A DNA stretch of 64,000 nt from Tamarix chinensis (taxonomy: Eukaryota; Streptophyta; Magnoliopsida; Caryophyllales; Tamaricaceae), in NCBI GenBank assembly GCA_030549775.1, contig CM060174.1, forward strand, positions 30,880,117 to 30,944,116. The letters run 5' to 3'. A program made the position numbers and the translations under genes. Shown piece after piece: positions 1 to 12,231 of the stretch. Positions within the stretch are counted from its first letter, which is position 1, and each line of letters begins with the position of its first letter. The notes under the pieces are model-generated. The model was not told the origin of the DNA. It worked only from the letters and a program-made list of their open reading frames with translations, and did not search any database.

Positions 1-639
1 AGCATTGATATACCACCAATAAGATACATAGGGAGTGGTTCCAATAGGTGATCTGCGATAGTTGTGTATTTGACGTTGCTATGGATTTGAGCCTTTATAG
101 TTTTGATGGTGATGACATATATGGGATGCGGTTCAAGTTTTTGTTAGCTATTTTATGTTTAAGGTTGACAAAACCTGAATGATTAGTAGGTTAGTGATCT
201 ATCCTAGTAGTACACGTAGCCCTAGCGGATATAATTTTCCTTTCCTTATTATTATTCTAACTTTTATCTTTGTAATGATTTTAAGCATGAACATTGTTTG
301 ACCATGTGAAACATGTTAATTTTATTATTAGCCTTTTAATGATGTGGAGTGTTTAGCCTTCTTATAGGTGGCCTTTTATTATGCTCATGAGTGTTGTAAC
401 CCGACTATCCTAAGTATGTTCGTGAGTGTTGTAACCCTACTATCCTAACTTCTTTTAATGCTATGGACCAAAACTTGAACTTGCATGTGTGAAAGAGTTG
501 TTGATCACCTTGGCAAAGAGAGTGGCAGAGCCATAGGTACTGCAGTAGCCTTAGGTGCCGCATTCGGCATATGTTTTGGCTAAGAGTTAGATTAGAGAGG
601 TTAGGGTTCTTTACCCACATATGGTTGAGGGAGTTTAAG
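1..639. other. Unassigned transposon flank
   Basis: I see no supportable gene here. Short reading frames in both directions lack recognisable domains. The sequence leads directly into a decayed gypsy gag, so it is probably the leader or LTR-proximal part of that element, but no LTR end or primer site could be fixed. It contains a 35-bp tandem duplication (separate entry). Confidence 0.4.
381..450. repeat. 35-bp tandem duplication
   Basis: Two head-to-tail units, 381-415 and 416-450, share the core GAGTGTTGTAACCC followed by ACTATCCTAA and differ at only a few bases. It looks like local slippage within transposon-derived DNA. Confidence 0.75.
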
Positions 640-1560
640 ATTTGATAGTTTGTGAGAGGTGTATAAGGGAGATAGAGAATATCCTTAGGGATTGTGATTT
701 CCTAGATGGAAAGAAGGTAGATGTTGCTACGTTTTGCCTATAAGGAAAAGTAAATGAATGGTGGAGGGGATACATTTTTTGAGTTTCTAAGCTTGTAGAC
801 ACTATGGAAGGATTTTTTATGGTTTGGGGAGCATATTACTACCCTTTCCATGTGCATCATGCAAAGCATTTTGAGTTTTTGCTGCTACAATACGACAACA
901 TGTTGATTAAGGATTACTTTAGTAAGTTCTCCAACCTTCTTACTTTTGTGCTAGAAATAACTAGGAGTGAGGAGATGGTTGGTCATTGTTTTTTGCAAGG
1001 GTTGCACTCTCACACTCAAAAATTTTTTGGAGAGAGACTATGATGGATGTACTAATGGTTTAAGAGCGGGATTATACCATAGGAAGGATACAAGAAGCTA
1101 AGAGGGCACTTAGTTGGAGCAAGTGGCTAGCAGATATTTTTCAATGTCTCGGAGGTGACAAGAGGTTTAATTGAGTGTTCAAGAGAGTCGACCTAGTGGC
1201 AGTCAATCTTTATACTTTTGTGGGGCATAGTTCGGGAATAATCAACCTTCAAGGCACTACCACTATTAATGGTGTAGAGGGAACCACCCTAGCAAGGACT
1301 ACTATGGTAGAATGATTGAGAGCAAGAAGTGTGGAAATAAGGGTTGTAGAGGATTTGAATGTTACTCTTCTAGATTTGGAGCTTAATATCAACAGGTGTA
1401 GTCAAATGAAAGAACCACCTATTGGAAATAGTCTTCCCCGATGATTTAGGGGCCTGCTAGTAGCATCAAGTGTCATTACTAAAGGCAAAGGACCTACTTC
1501 TCAGCCCTACTCACATAACAACGTAGGTTAAACTTTGGGTATTAGAGGTAAGTGTGGAGT
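640..1560 (+). pseudogene. Decayed Ty3/gypsy gag
   Basis: This is the remnant of a retrotransposon capsid gene (retrotransposon gag, PF03732-like). The best stretch, 804-1043, begins with a hydrophobic and aromatic segment. It then has the family's spacing: an EFLLLQ block, a KDYFSKFSNL block matching the usual 'V.EY..KF..L' segment, and GHCFLQGL matching the usual 'F..GL' segment. Just upstream, at about 745-770, the reading NEWWRGY matches the 'WW' segment that normally precedes the capsid core. Stops and frame changes break it before 800 and after 1043. Downstream to about 1560 only scattered Cys and His codons recall a nucleocapsid zinc knuckle. It is dead as a gene. I infer it belongs to the same type of element as the long LTRs that follow, but no LTR joins it directly. 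Confidence 0.6.
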
Positions 1561-1871
1561 TTCGATGGTCAGTAGACTAAATGTGATGTGTACTACTTAG
1601 GCTCATAGATTCATAGAAACCACTATCGATATACATTTGTGTTTTTGAGTGTCTATACTTCATTATTATTTATGCGTACATAGTTCTAATTGATAATGAT
1701 TTTTTTGCATGATCTTGTGCTAGCCATGTGTCTTGATTTGGGTTTAGTCTTGTTTAAAGGAGTAGTGACTCCCAACTCATAAGATAATTGTTTGTGGACC
1801 ACTAGAGGTTGTATCAAGTCAGTTTTGCTTTGCAAACTTTAGGGATAAAGTCTCTTTTTACGATTTAGTAA
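1561..1871. other. No gene seen
   Basis: AT-rich sequence between the gag remnant and an LTR start. No motif or coding signal was recognised. Confidence 0.4.
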
Positions 1872-2806
1872 TGTAATACGATATTCCTAGAAAACCCTAA
1901 TTATAACAAGTAATTATGTGTATTAGTTATAATTATTATTTTAATATATTTTATAATAAATATTTGTTAATATGTGTAATACTATTATGACTTATTACTT
2001 ATAAAATTTAATTAGGTTATAATATACTAGTGGGTGCATTTTAATATTTAAACCTACCATGGGTCGTAGCATAATAACCTTAAATTCTACCAGATATTTT
2101 TACCTTAATTCTTTATCTAGATTTTACCATATCCCATCATTTAACCTATATTAGATTTTCCTCTGACCATCACCCTACTCTCCCCTAACCCAATGCCTTA
2201 CCCTAAAAACCCATGCATCCAACTCCCATCTTATCACTTTTTATACCCTCCTGAGTTGTGCCCAAAAAAGCCCTCACTATTCTACAAAACCTACCTCACC
2301 CACGCTCCCTCATGCGTATACTTTTTCCTCTTTATTCTTCCTCATCATTTGCTCCTTCCATCAACATTTTATTTTCTACAACAAAAACCATCTCTGAACT
2401 CCTTATCCAACAATTATCCACCACAAATGAAGCTATCTACCTTGCACTAGCCACCATCACTATAGCCTCCCTCACACTCTTGCACACAACCCTCGAACAA
2501 TCCTCTCCCTCATGCAACTTTTCCTTTCTTCCTTTACCTTCGACATCCACCATTGGTACAACAACACCACAATTGGCCATTGCCATCATTCTTCCCCTCC
2601 ACCTTTATCAATTCTTATTGTAGCCATCCCCCATCCTGCACCATAACCGCCAAAGCACACACCACACCTTTGGCCATTTTGGAGAAAACTCCTTTTCATT
2701 CTTTACCCTTTTACACCTAAGCCCTATCCCCCTTCTTCCACCCCATTTTGCTACACATTTCCCCCCATTTTTCATCACCTTTCCTATCATTTGTAGCCAT
2801 CCTATC
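1872..2806 (+). repeat. 5' part of a long gypsy LTR
   Basis: It starts with TGTAATAC, the terminal motif shared by the other long LTRs here. It has the same internal order as the start of the complete copy at 7633: about 280 bp of AT-rich sequence, then a strongly C+T-rich tract (about 2160-2800). The frames open in the C+T tract are compositional and not genes. The fragment stops abruptly at 2806, where an LTR of opposite orientation begins. Confidence 0.5.
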
Positions 2807-5436
2807 TGTAACATCCTTAAAAATAGCAATTAAAAATTTTCATTCAATTAAAACCATACCCAAGGACTGGGGCGCTACCGCCGTGATCAATACAAGCTTG
2901 GCCCTTGGCTAGTCTCATACCAACTGCAACACTATATAATAATTCCACAAGACACTAAACCAATTAAGATATAGAATAGTAGAAATCCAAATGATTCATA
3001 AATAAAGAGAACATTAGAGTGTGTGAATTGAAGAGTCATTACAGAATTGAAAATATTTATAATGTCAAGCCTCTTGGGGAAAAAGAATAATATAAGAGAG
3101 ATGCAGAATAAAAGTATAAAAAGGAGAGTCCCAATGATATTGGCTCTAGGGCCCCATGCCAATTCCAATAGGTCAACACTCAGCCCCACCCGATGCCTTA
3201 ATTGCATCATAGTCATCGAACACAATATCTCCTACCTACACCAACTTAGAAGGGACCTTTGCTCATGGGAATGAGTAGCATCCATAAAATGGGTGATCAG
3301 TACGCTATGTATTCAGTAAGATAACCATACAGCTAATTCCATACCTAAAAGATGGATAACATAAGAAGGTAACCATGAGATAAAGCCATACATGAAAGAC
3401 ATATAAAACAAGTCGTGATTCAAACCTATTTAACCTAATCGTTAGATCTTTAGTAATTATTCCCATTTCACACCATTCTCATTACAAGTCCATATGAGTA
3501 TGGGAAACCCACTATCATAGCTGGTGAATCAAAAAAAATCAAGGGTAGAATGCTCTTGGCCACTATTATTGGCTAATGGATTGCTCTTTAAGGTAACGTG
3601 CTCCTGGCCACTATTATACCTATGGATCGATCTGGCCCTCACTCCCATGGTGTTCTACTATAAGTAATTAGTATCTTTCCCATGGCTTATCACAATTTAA
3701 GGTTTGATTTATTGAGATCAGGATCACCTACTATTATTGCTAGTCGATTGAAAATATTCAGGACAACATGCACTTGGACACTATTATTCGACCGTGGATC
3801 GGTCTCTCGAGTAAAATGCTTCTAGCCACTATTATGCTAGTCGATCGGTCTAGAGCCAGATCCATACTCTTCCACTTTAAATGGTTAATGTCATTTCTAT
3901 GTCTTATTCAATTAATACTTTCACCCTAAACGTGCATGCCTATTAGACTTCACACTCACACAACCTCTCTACTCCTATTCACCAAATTTTTTTATCCTAT
4001 ATCTTGGGACTTCTACACCTCTTGATATATCCAAACATCCCTTCTTCCTTTTTCTTACTTACATCTCTTGGTTCACTCACCATCACCCGATATGGTTTTT
4101 CCCTTGGAAACCATAATCCGGCCTATATAGCCCAACCTCCCTCTATCACACATAGCCAAACCTTCTTTGAATGCAACTCATCACCTTACTTGATCAACCA
4201 CGAGACATCCCACTTTACTTCCCATTTGCACATGTGGCCATCAAACCCTATTTGGCTACCCCAAGCACTAGCAGCTCTCTTTCCTAATATGTCGCCCCTC
4301 CATCGCACTCACTTACCATTCGCCCGATTCCACATGAGACACATTCACCCTCCATGTGATACCCTTCCACTATTATCTAGTACTCTGATCTCTCCCATCA
4401 TTTTTCCCTTCCACAAGCTCCTCCAATTAAGGTTTTCCTCTCAAACCCTAGCTATGTCCCCCATGCACCCTTATACCAACCCACGTACTATTTTTTACCT
4501 ATGGACTCCAATCACCCTAACAACTCTTCCCTCACCTTACTTAACCCACAAGTCAACTTTTACCATGTAAAGATCATCCTCATGTAATGACTATCCATCC
4601 TATACAAGCCCTATACTCCCCATGCAAGATTCAGCCCATCCCCCTTAACTTATTCATATTGTCCCTTAGATTTCCGCCCATAGGTCATAAGATACTTAGC
4701 CATTTTTACTTCCCTCTAGCCAACTCACTTTCTCTACCCCTTTCACCTTCTCACCACCATATCATATCATTTTAAGCCTCCTAGCATGCATGTCAGAGAG
4801 GGCCTTATTACATAAGCACCACAAGTAAAAGACACATTATCATATTACACATGCAATAAATAAAATACATACAAATTACCTTAGCTGCATGATTATCAAG
4901 TTCCACTACAATTACATAGTTCATAACCACATAAGGTACACACATATATCCATCAAACATACCATGTAATACACAAAATACACATATTAGGCTTTAACCA
5001 CGTCCTTACCTAAAACAACACTAGGCTTGAAGCATGCTCCTATACCTCCTTAGGGGTCGGACTTGGCACACCTATAAGAAGGAAATGCTAGAGTTAATTT
5101 CCCTCTTATTATTTTCATTATCTCCTACTTTACCTTTAGTATGAACTAGTATTAGTGATGATGATGATGATGATAATAATAATAATAATAATAGCTTTAG
5201 AAGTAATAATAAGTGTAGCATCCTAAAGTGGTTAACAATACTATTAGGGTAATATTAGCTAAATTAAGTCTAGGTGGTCATAATATTTATGGCAGATTAT
5301 TAGTAATAATAATGATAATAACTTTAATAATAATAATAATGCTAATAAAAAATAATAATAGTAATAATAACAATAGCAATCATAATAAGGCTAATTATAC
5401 CTAAATAATTCAAAGGCTAAATTTACAAGGTAAATA
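2807..5436 (-). repeat. 3' part of a long gypsy LTR, reversed
   Basis: It begins with TGTAACATCC, the reverse complement of the LTR 3' terminus. Read on the minus strand it is collinear with the complete plus copy. Around 3240-3310 it matches 11715-11800 (the CTGATCA...CTCACTCCCA... region). Around 3540-3850 it matches the repeated 'AATAGTGG' block of 11260-11480. Around 4985-5060 it matches 10290-10350 (the GGAGCATGC region). Around 5155-5400 it matches the ATT-rich block. The 5' third, with the C+T-rich tract, is missing. The left edge is exactly an LTR terminus, so an insertion boundary is likely; the right edge runs into a copia LTR. Frames open at 4004-4775 are not supported as genes. 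Confidence 0.6.
5155..5395. repeat. GAT/AAT microsatellite-rich block
   Basis: A pure run of GAT then AAT triplets at about 5155-5193 is followed by interrupted AAT runs to about 5395. This is the minus-strand counterpart of the ATT-rich part of the complete LTR at 9345-10170. Confidence 0.8.
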
Positions 5437-6805
5437 TGCTCGATTAAAGACGAACCTGCTAGGTTACGATTGATCAGAATAGACTTGAAGTTGTTAATGG
5501 TTTGATTGATTTCTTAATCCAATTGAGTTTATTTCAATTGCTAGATTTCAATCTCCTTTGAGCGAGAGAGTGCGAATTGCGTCACACCTCTACCAGTATC
5601 CAAACACTTTGAATCTAGATCACTAAGGAAGCGTGCTAGCTCTAAAGGAACACTCTCTCAATTTCGTGAATAACCAGCGTTGGTGGCTAGGTTATTTTAT
5701 CACACTTAAAGAGAGAGAAAAAGGTGTATGTATAATAAAACCCTAGCTTGGGTATTATATTAACACTCTAGCCCACCTAGTGGCATTGGACTTGGGCCTT
5801 AATCACATTAAAACCACTTGGACTTGAAGAGATATTAATCATATTAAGATCTCATCTTATCTTTTTTGATCTAGTTCAGTTCGGTGTGCCACCCTGTAGG
5901 TTCACGTAATATTGGCAGTAGACCGAAACTCCTTTCAGGCCCACAAATCATAAGAGGTCTCTAGCAAGACATTATGACTACCAAAATTACGCAAATGTCC
6001 TATGCTCGACATAACCTATTAATAACCCGTATATTTGTCCTTTTGTCACACGGTATTTAGATTGAACACAAGGCATTGGTCGTGTCCTCCTTGCTATGTT
6101 CAATCCCACTCTTTCTCGATCACCAAGTAAGACTAACCTTAAACAAATGACACCTCGTTTGCACATGGCCATGCTAACATTAGTCATACTTGTTAAGGGG
6201 CCCAAAGATATCTCTCTCATGTCATGAGAGGGACAAATCCCATCTTGATCAACTATGTGCCTCTATATGATTCACACATGTCTAATCAATACCTTTATGA
6301 TCAACCCTAATAAGGGTAATGATTGGTAAAGTTAAATAGAATGATCATCATACCGGAAAATACGAAGATCTCAGGTCAAAGGACTATATACTATTTCGAG
6401 AACACTGATGACACTTTGCACAATATTTAATGTAGTGTCCTCCTACTAGGTTGGTCCAATATCATGTTCCATAACATGTATATATGTTATTAGTTTGATA
6501 TCTCATATCAATGATTAGTGGAACATGATTATAAAATAATCAAAATAATAGTCTTATAATCACTAATATCCCTTAATTAGATGATATTAGACTAGGGACA
6601 GTTCTTGAATAATAATCTTTCTATCTATTAGTAGAGTTCCACAATCCAGTCACATACTTAATTATATACATAAAGAATAATTATTCAAAGGGATAACAAC
6701 ATTTGAATGAATAACATCAATCGATGCTTTTATTAATAAGCACAATCCCTAAATATGCAAATACAAATCATAACATATGATTGGTTCTAGGGCATATTTC
6801 CATCA
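5437..6805 (-). repeat. Ty1/copia LTR (Angela/SIRE type)
   Basis: On the minus strand it opens with TGATGGAAATATGCCCTAG, very close to the TGTTGGAAATATGCC start known for Angela/BARE-type copia LTRs. It ends near 5437 with AGCA. It aligns along its whole length with the plus-strand copy made of 15823-16405 plus 20754-21552, giving a length near 1.37 kb against 1.38 kb. No clear target duplication was found. A few bases beyond the LTR end (5410-5436) still resemble the sequence after the plus copy, so a little internal sequence may be included. No pol lies on either side. Confidence 0.75.
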
Positions 6806-7627
6806 GCATTTTATCATGCACATATATATTGATAACATCTTAAAGGATGACGTGCATGACTATTGATAATTAAGTTGAATGCATGAAATATGTGTCCACA
6901 TGTGTCAGATCTTTTTAGAGTTTCCATTATAATCAAGTATTAAATCAAATTCTCTAATATATGTCTCTAGATTTCTCATGTATGGAAGTAGGGTAATGAT
7001 TATTCATACGGACATATATGCGTATAATTAGGGTTAACTTATGAAAACTATATTCACATTTCCTTAGGTTATAGATATTCTCTTACATGTACTACGATGT
7101 TAATATTCCTATTTTAATGACTGTTTATGCTTTAAACGTGTACATATATGACCCATGAAAAATATGATACGTGATAACTGCATGATTAGGGTTTTTATTT
7201 GTGCAACCCACTAAATTCTTTAAAAATGTAAAATACAAACAATTACCAAAATTTAAAGATTTCCCTATATGCTTAAATAATGTTTAATATTCCCTTTTTC
7301 CATGATCATGAACAATCTCTAATAATTATGATGTCTGGTACACAAATGAATATAATTTGGAAACTAAAATTTTAAAGGGTATTTCAGTAATTTTATCCTA
7401 ATATATCTTTTACAAATAATTGTGGGATAGCATAACCTTAAACTTTTGATAGGTTGACCCTACATTTTACTTGGCTTGACTTTTACCTATGACCTTAGGG
7501 TTTCTCTAAATAATTAGAAAGAAAAGGGAAATGGTTAATTATGGAAAATGGAAATAAGTTGTTTGTAAATTTTGTGATCACCTAATAAGATATTAATACT
7601 TGAAGTGAAAGTCCTCGAGTTGGGATT
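6806..7627. other. No gene seen
   Basis: AT-rich sequence between a copia LTR and the GGTTG target site of the next LTR. No coding signal and no recognised repeat. Confidence 0.4.
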
Positions 7628-8045
7628 GGTTGTGAAATGCCTCAAAATTTCTAATTTTAAAAAATTATTGTTAAATAAAATTTTATTAGGAAAATTATTT
7701 AAATAAATTATTTTTATTAAAATAAAAAGGAATTAGTCAGGGTAAATCAAGAAGAAATTTTATAAGTATTTTAATTTGGAGAAATTTGGGTATTTTAGCT
7801 AATTAAGGATTTTATTTTGGAAATTAATTAAATAAATTATTTTATTTAAAATAAGAAGTAGAATATAGTTTCAAATTAATATGAATTTTATAAATAATTT
7901 AATTGTAGAAATTTAGGGTGTTTTACTAATTAAACTAGAATTTATGGAAAATCTTTAAAAAATTCTAATTTACCCCAAAAAGGGATTTAAATATTATGAT
8001 TTTTAAATATCCCAAATATCCTAATTAATTTAATTAACCCAACCC

Positions 8046-9300
8046 ACTATTTTTCTTTTTTCCCCTTTTCCTTTTTCCTTTTATTTCTTCCTTTTTCCTT
8101 TCTTTTTCTTCCTTTTTCTTTCTTCTTCTTTTCTTTTTCTTCCTTCCCTACCCCGAATTGAGCCAGTCGCGGCCGATCGAAATTCTCCTTTCCCTCCATT
8201 GGCGTGGGTTGTTTCCTTCCTATGGCCCAGACTCTCTTCATTTAACTTTGCACTGTATTTTATGCTTTCTTCGCCCTAAACACTGCATTTAAATTAAATC
8301 CTCCCCCGTCCTCGCGCCCGACCGCCTGATTTGCCATTCCTTTCCTTTCTTTCTTTCTTCCCCCGAACATCCTAGTCCAGGCCCCTATCTTCTTCTTCCT
8401 TCTTCCCTCATCAACGCTCACGTACACCTACACCGCTGCCATCGCCCAGATTTTTCACTACCAATCTCGACCATTTTGACCACCGATCGTCGGCCCTTTT
8501 GACCCAACTAATGCTCCCTCTTCTAGCGTGATCCCCTCTCTCTTACCTACGCACAACCCTTGCCCCACTTTGACTACCACCGGCCAACCTTCATTATCGG
8601 TAACCAAAAACCTACCTGCCTTATCCCGTAACCGACCCACAGAACCTTAACCTCCCTTCTAAAGTTATTAAATACCCCCATAATGAGCTTAGTATTGAGC
8701 TCTTGATTCCCAACCAATAAAACTCCCCTTGCACACCACCGCCCCTTTAGACGCCAGCCCTACCACCGTCGACCAACTCCGTCGCCCGTTCTTGCCACTT
8801 AAGTACTCCTTGCGCCACCCTCTAATTACCTAAACCTCCCTCATCCCTCGATTCATCCTACACAAGCCACCCTGGCTGATTGAAGTAGCCCTCTCAACCA
8901 ACCCATTTTCTATCTTTGCCACCCTTCGCACTGCCATCTGCCACCTCTTCCGCCGCAGCCACTGCTCCTTTCACCTTCCATTCTATTCTGCAGACCACCC
9001 TCTATCTCCCCTTACCTTTCTTTTCCTCTTCCTACCTCTCCTCCTCTCTTTCTCTCCTTCTTCCCCATTCAGCCACTACCACCGTCGCCATGCGCTGCCA
9101 CCATTGGCTACACTGCCACGCTCATTCAACTCATTTCCCTCTAGGGAGTCTTAAACACCCCAACCCCCACTTTTATTCTTCCTATCTTTTTCCCAACATT
9201 CAAGTTTTATGCTTTTCTTCCCCTTTTCCAGCCACAACCGTTGCCTCCATGTACCACTGTCCGTGCCGCCCATCCTCGCTAGTCTAAGGTTGAACCTTAG
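8046..9300 (+). other. C+T-rich tract inside the solo LTR
   Basis: Dense pyrimidine runs (TTTCC and CTTCC repeats), with islands of CpG at about 8165-8185 and 8305-8330. Open frames on either strand are Pro/Ser/Leu- or Lys-rich by composition and have no domain. Equivalent tracts occur at 2160-2800 on this strand and, as purine tracts, at 19320-20470 and 62930-63900, so it is a standard part of this LTR type. It may correspond to the promoter and 5' leader, but no TATA box could be assigned. Confidence 0.6.
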
Positions 9301-9344
9301 ATCCTCTCAACCCTTCTCCCTATTTTTACAAGCCCTAATTTATT

Positions 9345-9553
9345 TTATTTTATTTATTTAAATATAAATACTACTACTACTACTATTATTATTTTTTATT
9401 TATTTTTAATATGTATTATTATTATTGGTATTAATGGTTTTATTATTATTTATGTTGAGGGCCAAAACTCCTATTATATTTTTATTTCAATTTTATTATT
9501 TTTATTTTTATTAATGCCATTATCTTTATCATTAATATTAATATCTTATTATA

Positions 9554-9588
<35 letters not shown>

Positions 9589-10170
9589 TTTACTATTATT
9601 TTTACTATTATTATTATTATTATTATTATTATTGTTATGTGATTAGTATTAATATGATCATCATCATCATTATTATTTTTATTATATTTTTCAAGTGTTA
9701 GTATTATTATTTTATATAGGGCTAAAACCCTATTGTGCCTATTTTGAATTGTAGTAGTAGTATTATAAATATCAAGTCTTACTATTATTAATATTTTTAA
9801 TATTTTTATCATTTGCGTTATTATTATTTATTAGTGTGATTATTTTTCAATTTAGGGTGGAACCTCTACTTTATTTTATCTTCGATTATTGTCCTTACTA
9901 TTATTACTCTTATGATTGTTATCATTTTTACAATACTATTATGGTTTTTATCATTATTATTATTATTATTACTAAATTTTTTTATTTATTTTAGTAATTT
10001 TGTTATTATTATTTTTTTGGTAAGCCCTTATTTCACTCTATTTTTGAGTAATGCCCTTTTTATTATTATTATTACTATTATTATTTTTATTCTTATTAAT
10101 ATTATCATTATATTATTTTTAGAATCTTTGTTATTATTATTTTGGTATCATCATTATTATTATTATTAGG
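9345..10170. repeat. ATT microsatellite block
   Basis: Long and interrupted (ATT)n runs with scattered unique words, including near-pure runs at about 9550-9590, 9600-9635 and 9950-9970. Open frames here (for example 9585-9812 minus and 9912-10169 plus) are Ile/Leu-rich translations of the repeat and are not genes. Confidence 0.85.
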
Positions 10171-10735
10171 GCAAAACTTCAACCCTAGATCATCAAGTTT
10201 TATAATATTTTTATTATTTCTTATGTCATTCGTAAAGTTAGAAATTAGTTAATGTTATTTTTATTAATATGTAATTATTTTATCAAATCCCTAAGAAGGC
10301 GTAGGAGCATGCTCTAAGACCGATGTCATTTTAGGTAAGGGTGTTACTAAGGCCTATTGTGTGTTGATGTGCATTATATGTTTTGTATGCTTTATATTCT
10401 ACGTTTGTCATTACAGTTATTTAGTATGCGGTATGAAGTGGAGTTGAAGTATGTTTTTGCATATTTATATAGCATGTGTATTATGCATATGTGATGAAAT
10501 ATTTGTGGTATGTGATGATTGGTTTGTGACCCTTTAGACATGCATGTGAGGATGTATAAAAGTGGTATTGTGTGGAAAAAGGTTGAAAATGGAAAATGGG
10601 AAATATGTTGACTAAAGGGGAGTAAGTTGACTAAAGGGAAAATGAGTTTACCTAAGTATTTTAATGATCCATGAGTGGAGAAATAAAATGGGAAATTTAG
10701 GGTTTCGTGTGGGAGAATATAATTGATGGTTTTGT

Positions 10736-11240
10736 ATGGGTGAATCTAATTTATTGTTTTGTATGGGAGAATCTAATTTATGGTTTTATATGGGAGAATC
10801 TAATGTATGGTTTTGTATGGGAGGATCTAATGTAGGGTTTTATATGGATGAATCTCTTGTTTTATATAGTTTGAATTTAAGGTTTGGTATGGATGAATCT
10901 TTAGTTTTATATGGTTTGAATTTAGGGTTTGGTAAGGATGAATATTTGGTTTGGTATGGATTGAATTTAGGGTTTGGTATGGATGAATCTTTGGTTTTAA
11001 ATGGTTGGAATTTAGGGTTTGGTATGGATGAATCTTTGGTTTTAAATGGTTTGAATTTAGGGTTTGGTATGGATGAATCTTTAGGTTTTATATGGTTTGA
11101 ATCTAGGGTTTGATATGGATGAATCGTTGGTTTTATATGTTTCGAACTTACGGTTTGGTAAGGATGAATCTTTGGTTTGGTGTGGATTGAATTTAGGGTT
11201 TAGAATGGATGAATCTTTGGGTTTTATATGGTTAGGGTTT
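10736..11240 (+). repeat. Coding-phase minisatellite, 27-bp then 45-bp units
   Basis: The array starts with four units of 27 bp translating as MGESN(L/V).F(C/Y), then about seven units of 45 bp translating as MDESLVLNGLNLGFG-like 15-residue repeats. Both unit lengths are multiples of three, so one frame stays open from 10736 to 11113. It then shifts, although the DNA repeat continues to about 11240. It lies inside an LTR, and an open frame is expected from any stop-free unit of this length. No homology to a protein was recognised, so I call it a repeat and not a gene. Confidence 0.8.
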
Positions 11241-12231
11241 TTACTCTATGTGTGACCGGCCCACTACTTGTCATAGTGGGGGATCCTGAGCTCAACAAAA
11301 AGAAATCAAAGTTTTTGTTAAGACACTTAAAAGATACTAATTACTTATAGTGAAACACTATACGAGTAGGAGATGATACACCAATTAGGAATAGTGGTTA
11401 GGGTTTTTATCCTATGTGTGACTGATCCACTAATTATAATAGTGGTTAGGGTATGATGCTTTATGTGTGACCGGCCAACCGGTTATAATAGTGGGGTGTT
11501 TCTGTACTTGCATGGATTTAATAAAAATCATGGTGTGAATTAACTTCCAATAAAAGATTATTTAAATAATTAATCCCGACTATAAATGGGCCTCTAAGTA
11601 TCTACCCAAATGTTTGTATGATATTATATTATCATGATGGATTATGCTCTTTTATTTCTTCTACATTATTTATATGATTTTATGTGTTTATGTGTTGGGC
11701 TTAGTGCTCGTTTACCTTGCTCAGTATGTAGTGTACTGATCATCCTTTTCATAGGTGTTGCTCACTCCCACTAGTAGTAGGCCCTTTTAACTTTGTGTAG
11801 GTGGGCAAGACATCCGACGGGGCAAAGTGTTGAGTATGTTTGGGCTCAAAGTTCAAGAATGTCATGGCTATATTTTTCTTCATTTGATTTTATTTCATTA
11901 TGTTATTTCTTTTGTTTTGCATTTATTCCTTATGATTTATTACTTTGTATTGAGTATTTGAAATAAACCTTTTATTGATTGTAAGATTATTCCCTTTAAG
12001 AAGTTTTGATTATGCACTCTGATTCTATCTTATTATTGTTTATATACTTTTATGTGAACTCTTGGTTTGAGTTTAATGTTAATCTTTTTAGCCTTAACAC
12101 TTGGTACTAGAATGGTCAGAGAGATTCAGTCTGGTACTAAGTGTGGTAGTAACATCCCCAGAATTCACGGGTTTCTAATTTTTTATTCTTCCGCTTTAGA
12201 AAAATAGTGAATTTTGGGGTGTTATAGGTTG

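Larger units (their letters stand above)
7633..12226 (+). mobile_element. Solo long LTR of a Ty3/gypsy element
   Basis: A 4.6-kb LTR without internal genes. The left end reads TGAAATGCCTCAAAATT. The reverse complement of the right end reads TATAACACCCCAAAATT, which is the short inverted terminal repeat typical of this LTR family. Both ends are flanked by the same 5 bp, GGTTG (7628-7632 and 12227-12231), as expected for gypsy integration. In order it holds AT-rich sequence, a C+T-rich and CpG-containing tract (8046-9300), ATT microsatellites (9345-10170), a minisatellite (10736-11240), and a conserved region (11690-11830) shared with the copies near 3240, 16860 and 46030. The long LTR and the terminus recall Del/Tekay chromoviruses, but no internal gene is present to prove the lineage. 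Confidence 0.8.

Noticed and set aside
2193..2829. Overlapping open frames on both strands
   Set aside because: They lie in a C+T-rich LTR tract, have Pro/Ser/Leu-biased products and no domain; equivalent frames recur wherever this LTR tract occurs.
4004..4775. 188-codon and 62-codon plus-strand frames
   Set aside because: They fall inside a minus-strand LTR aligned to the complete copy; the products are Pro/His/Leu-rich with no recognisable family.
9585..10169. Long Ile/Asn- or Leu-rich frames
   Set aside because: They are direct translations of ATT microsatellite DNA.
10736..11113. A 125-residue repeat protein
   Set aside because: The frame exists, but the array is in an LTR, shifts frame before the repeat ends, and has no known homologue; kept only as a minisatellite.
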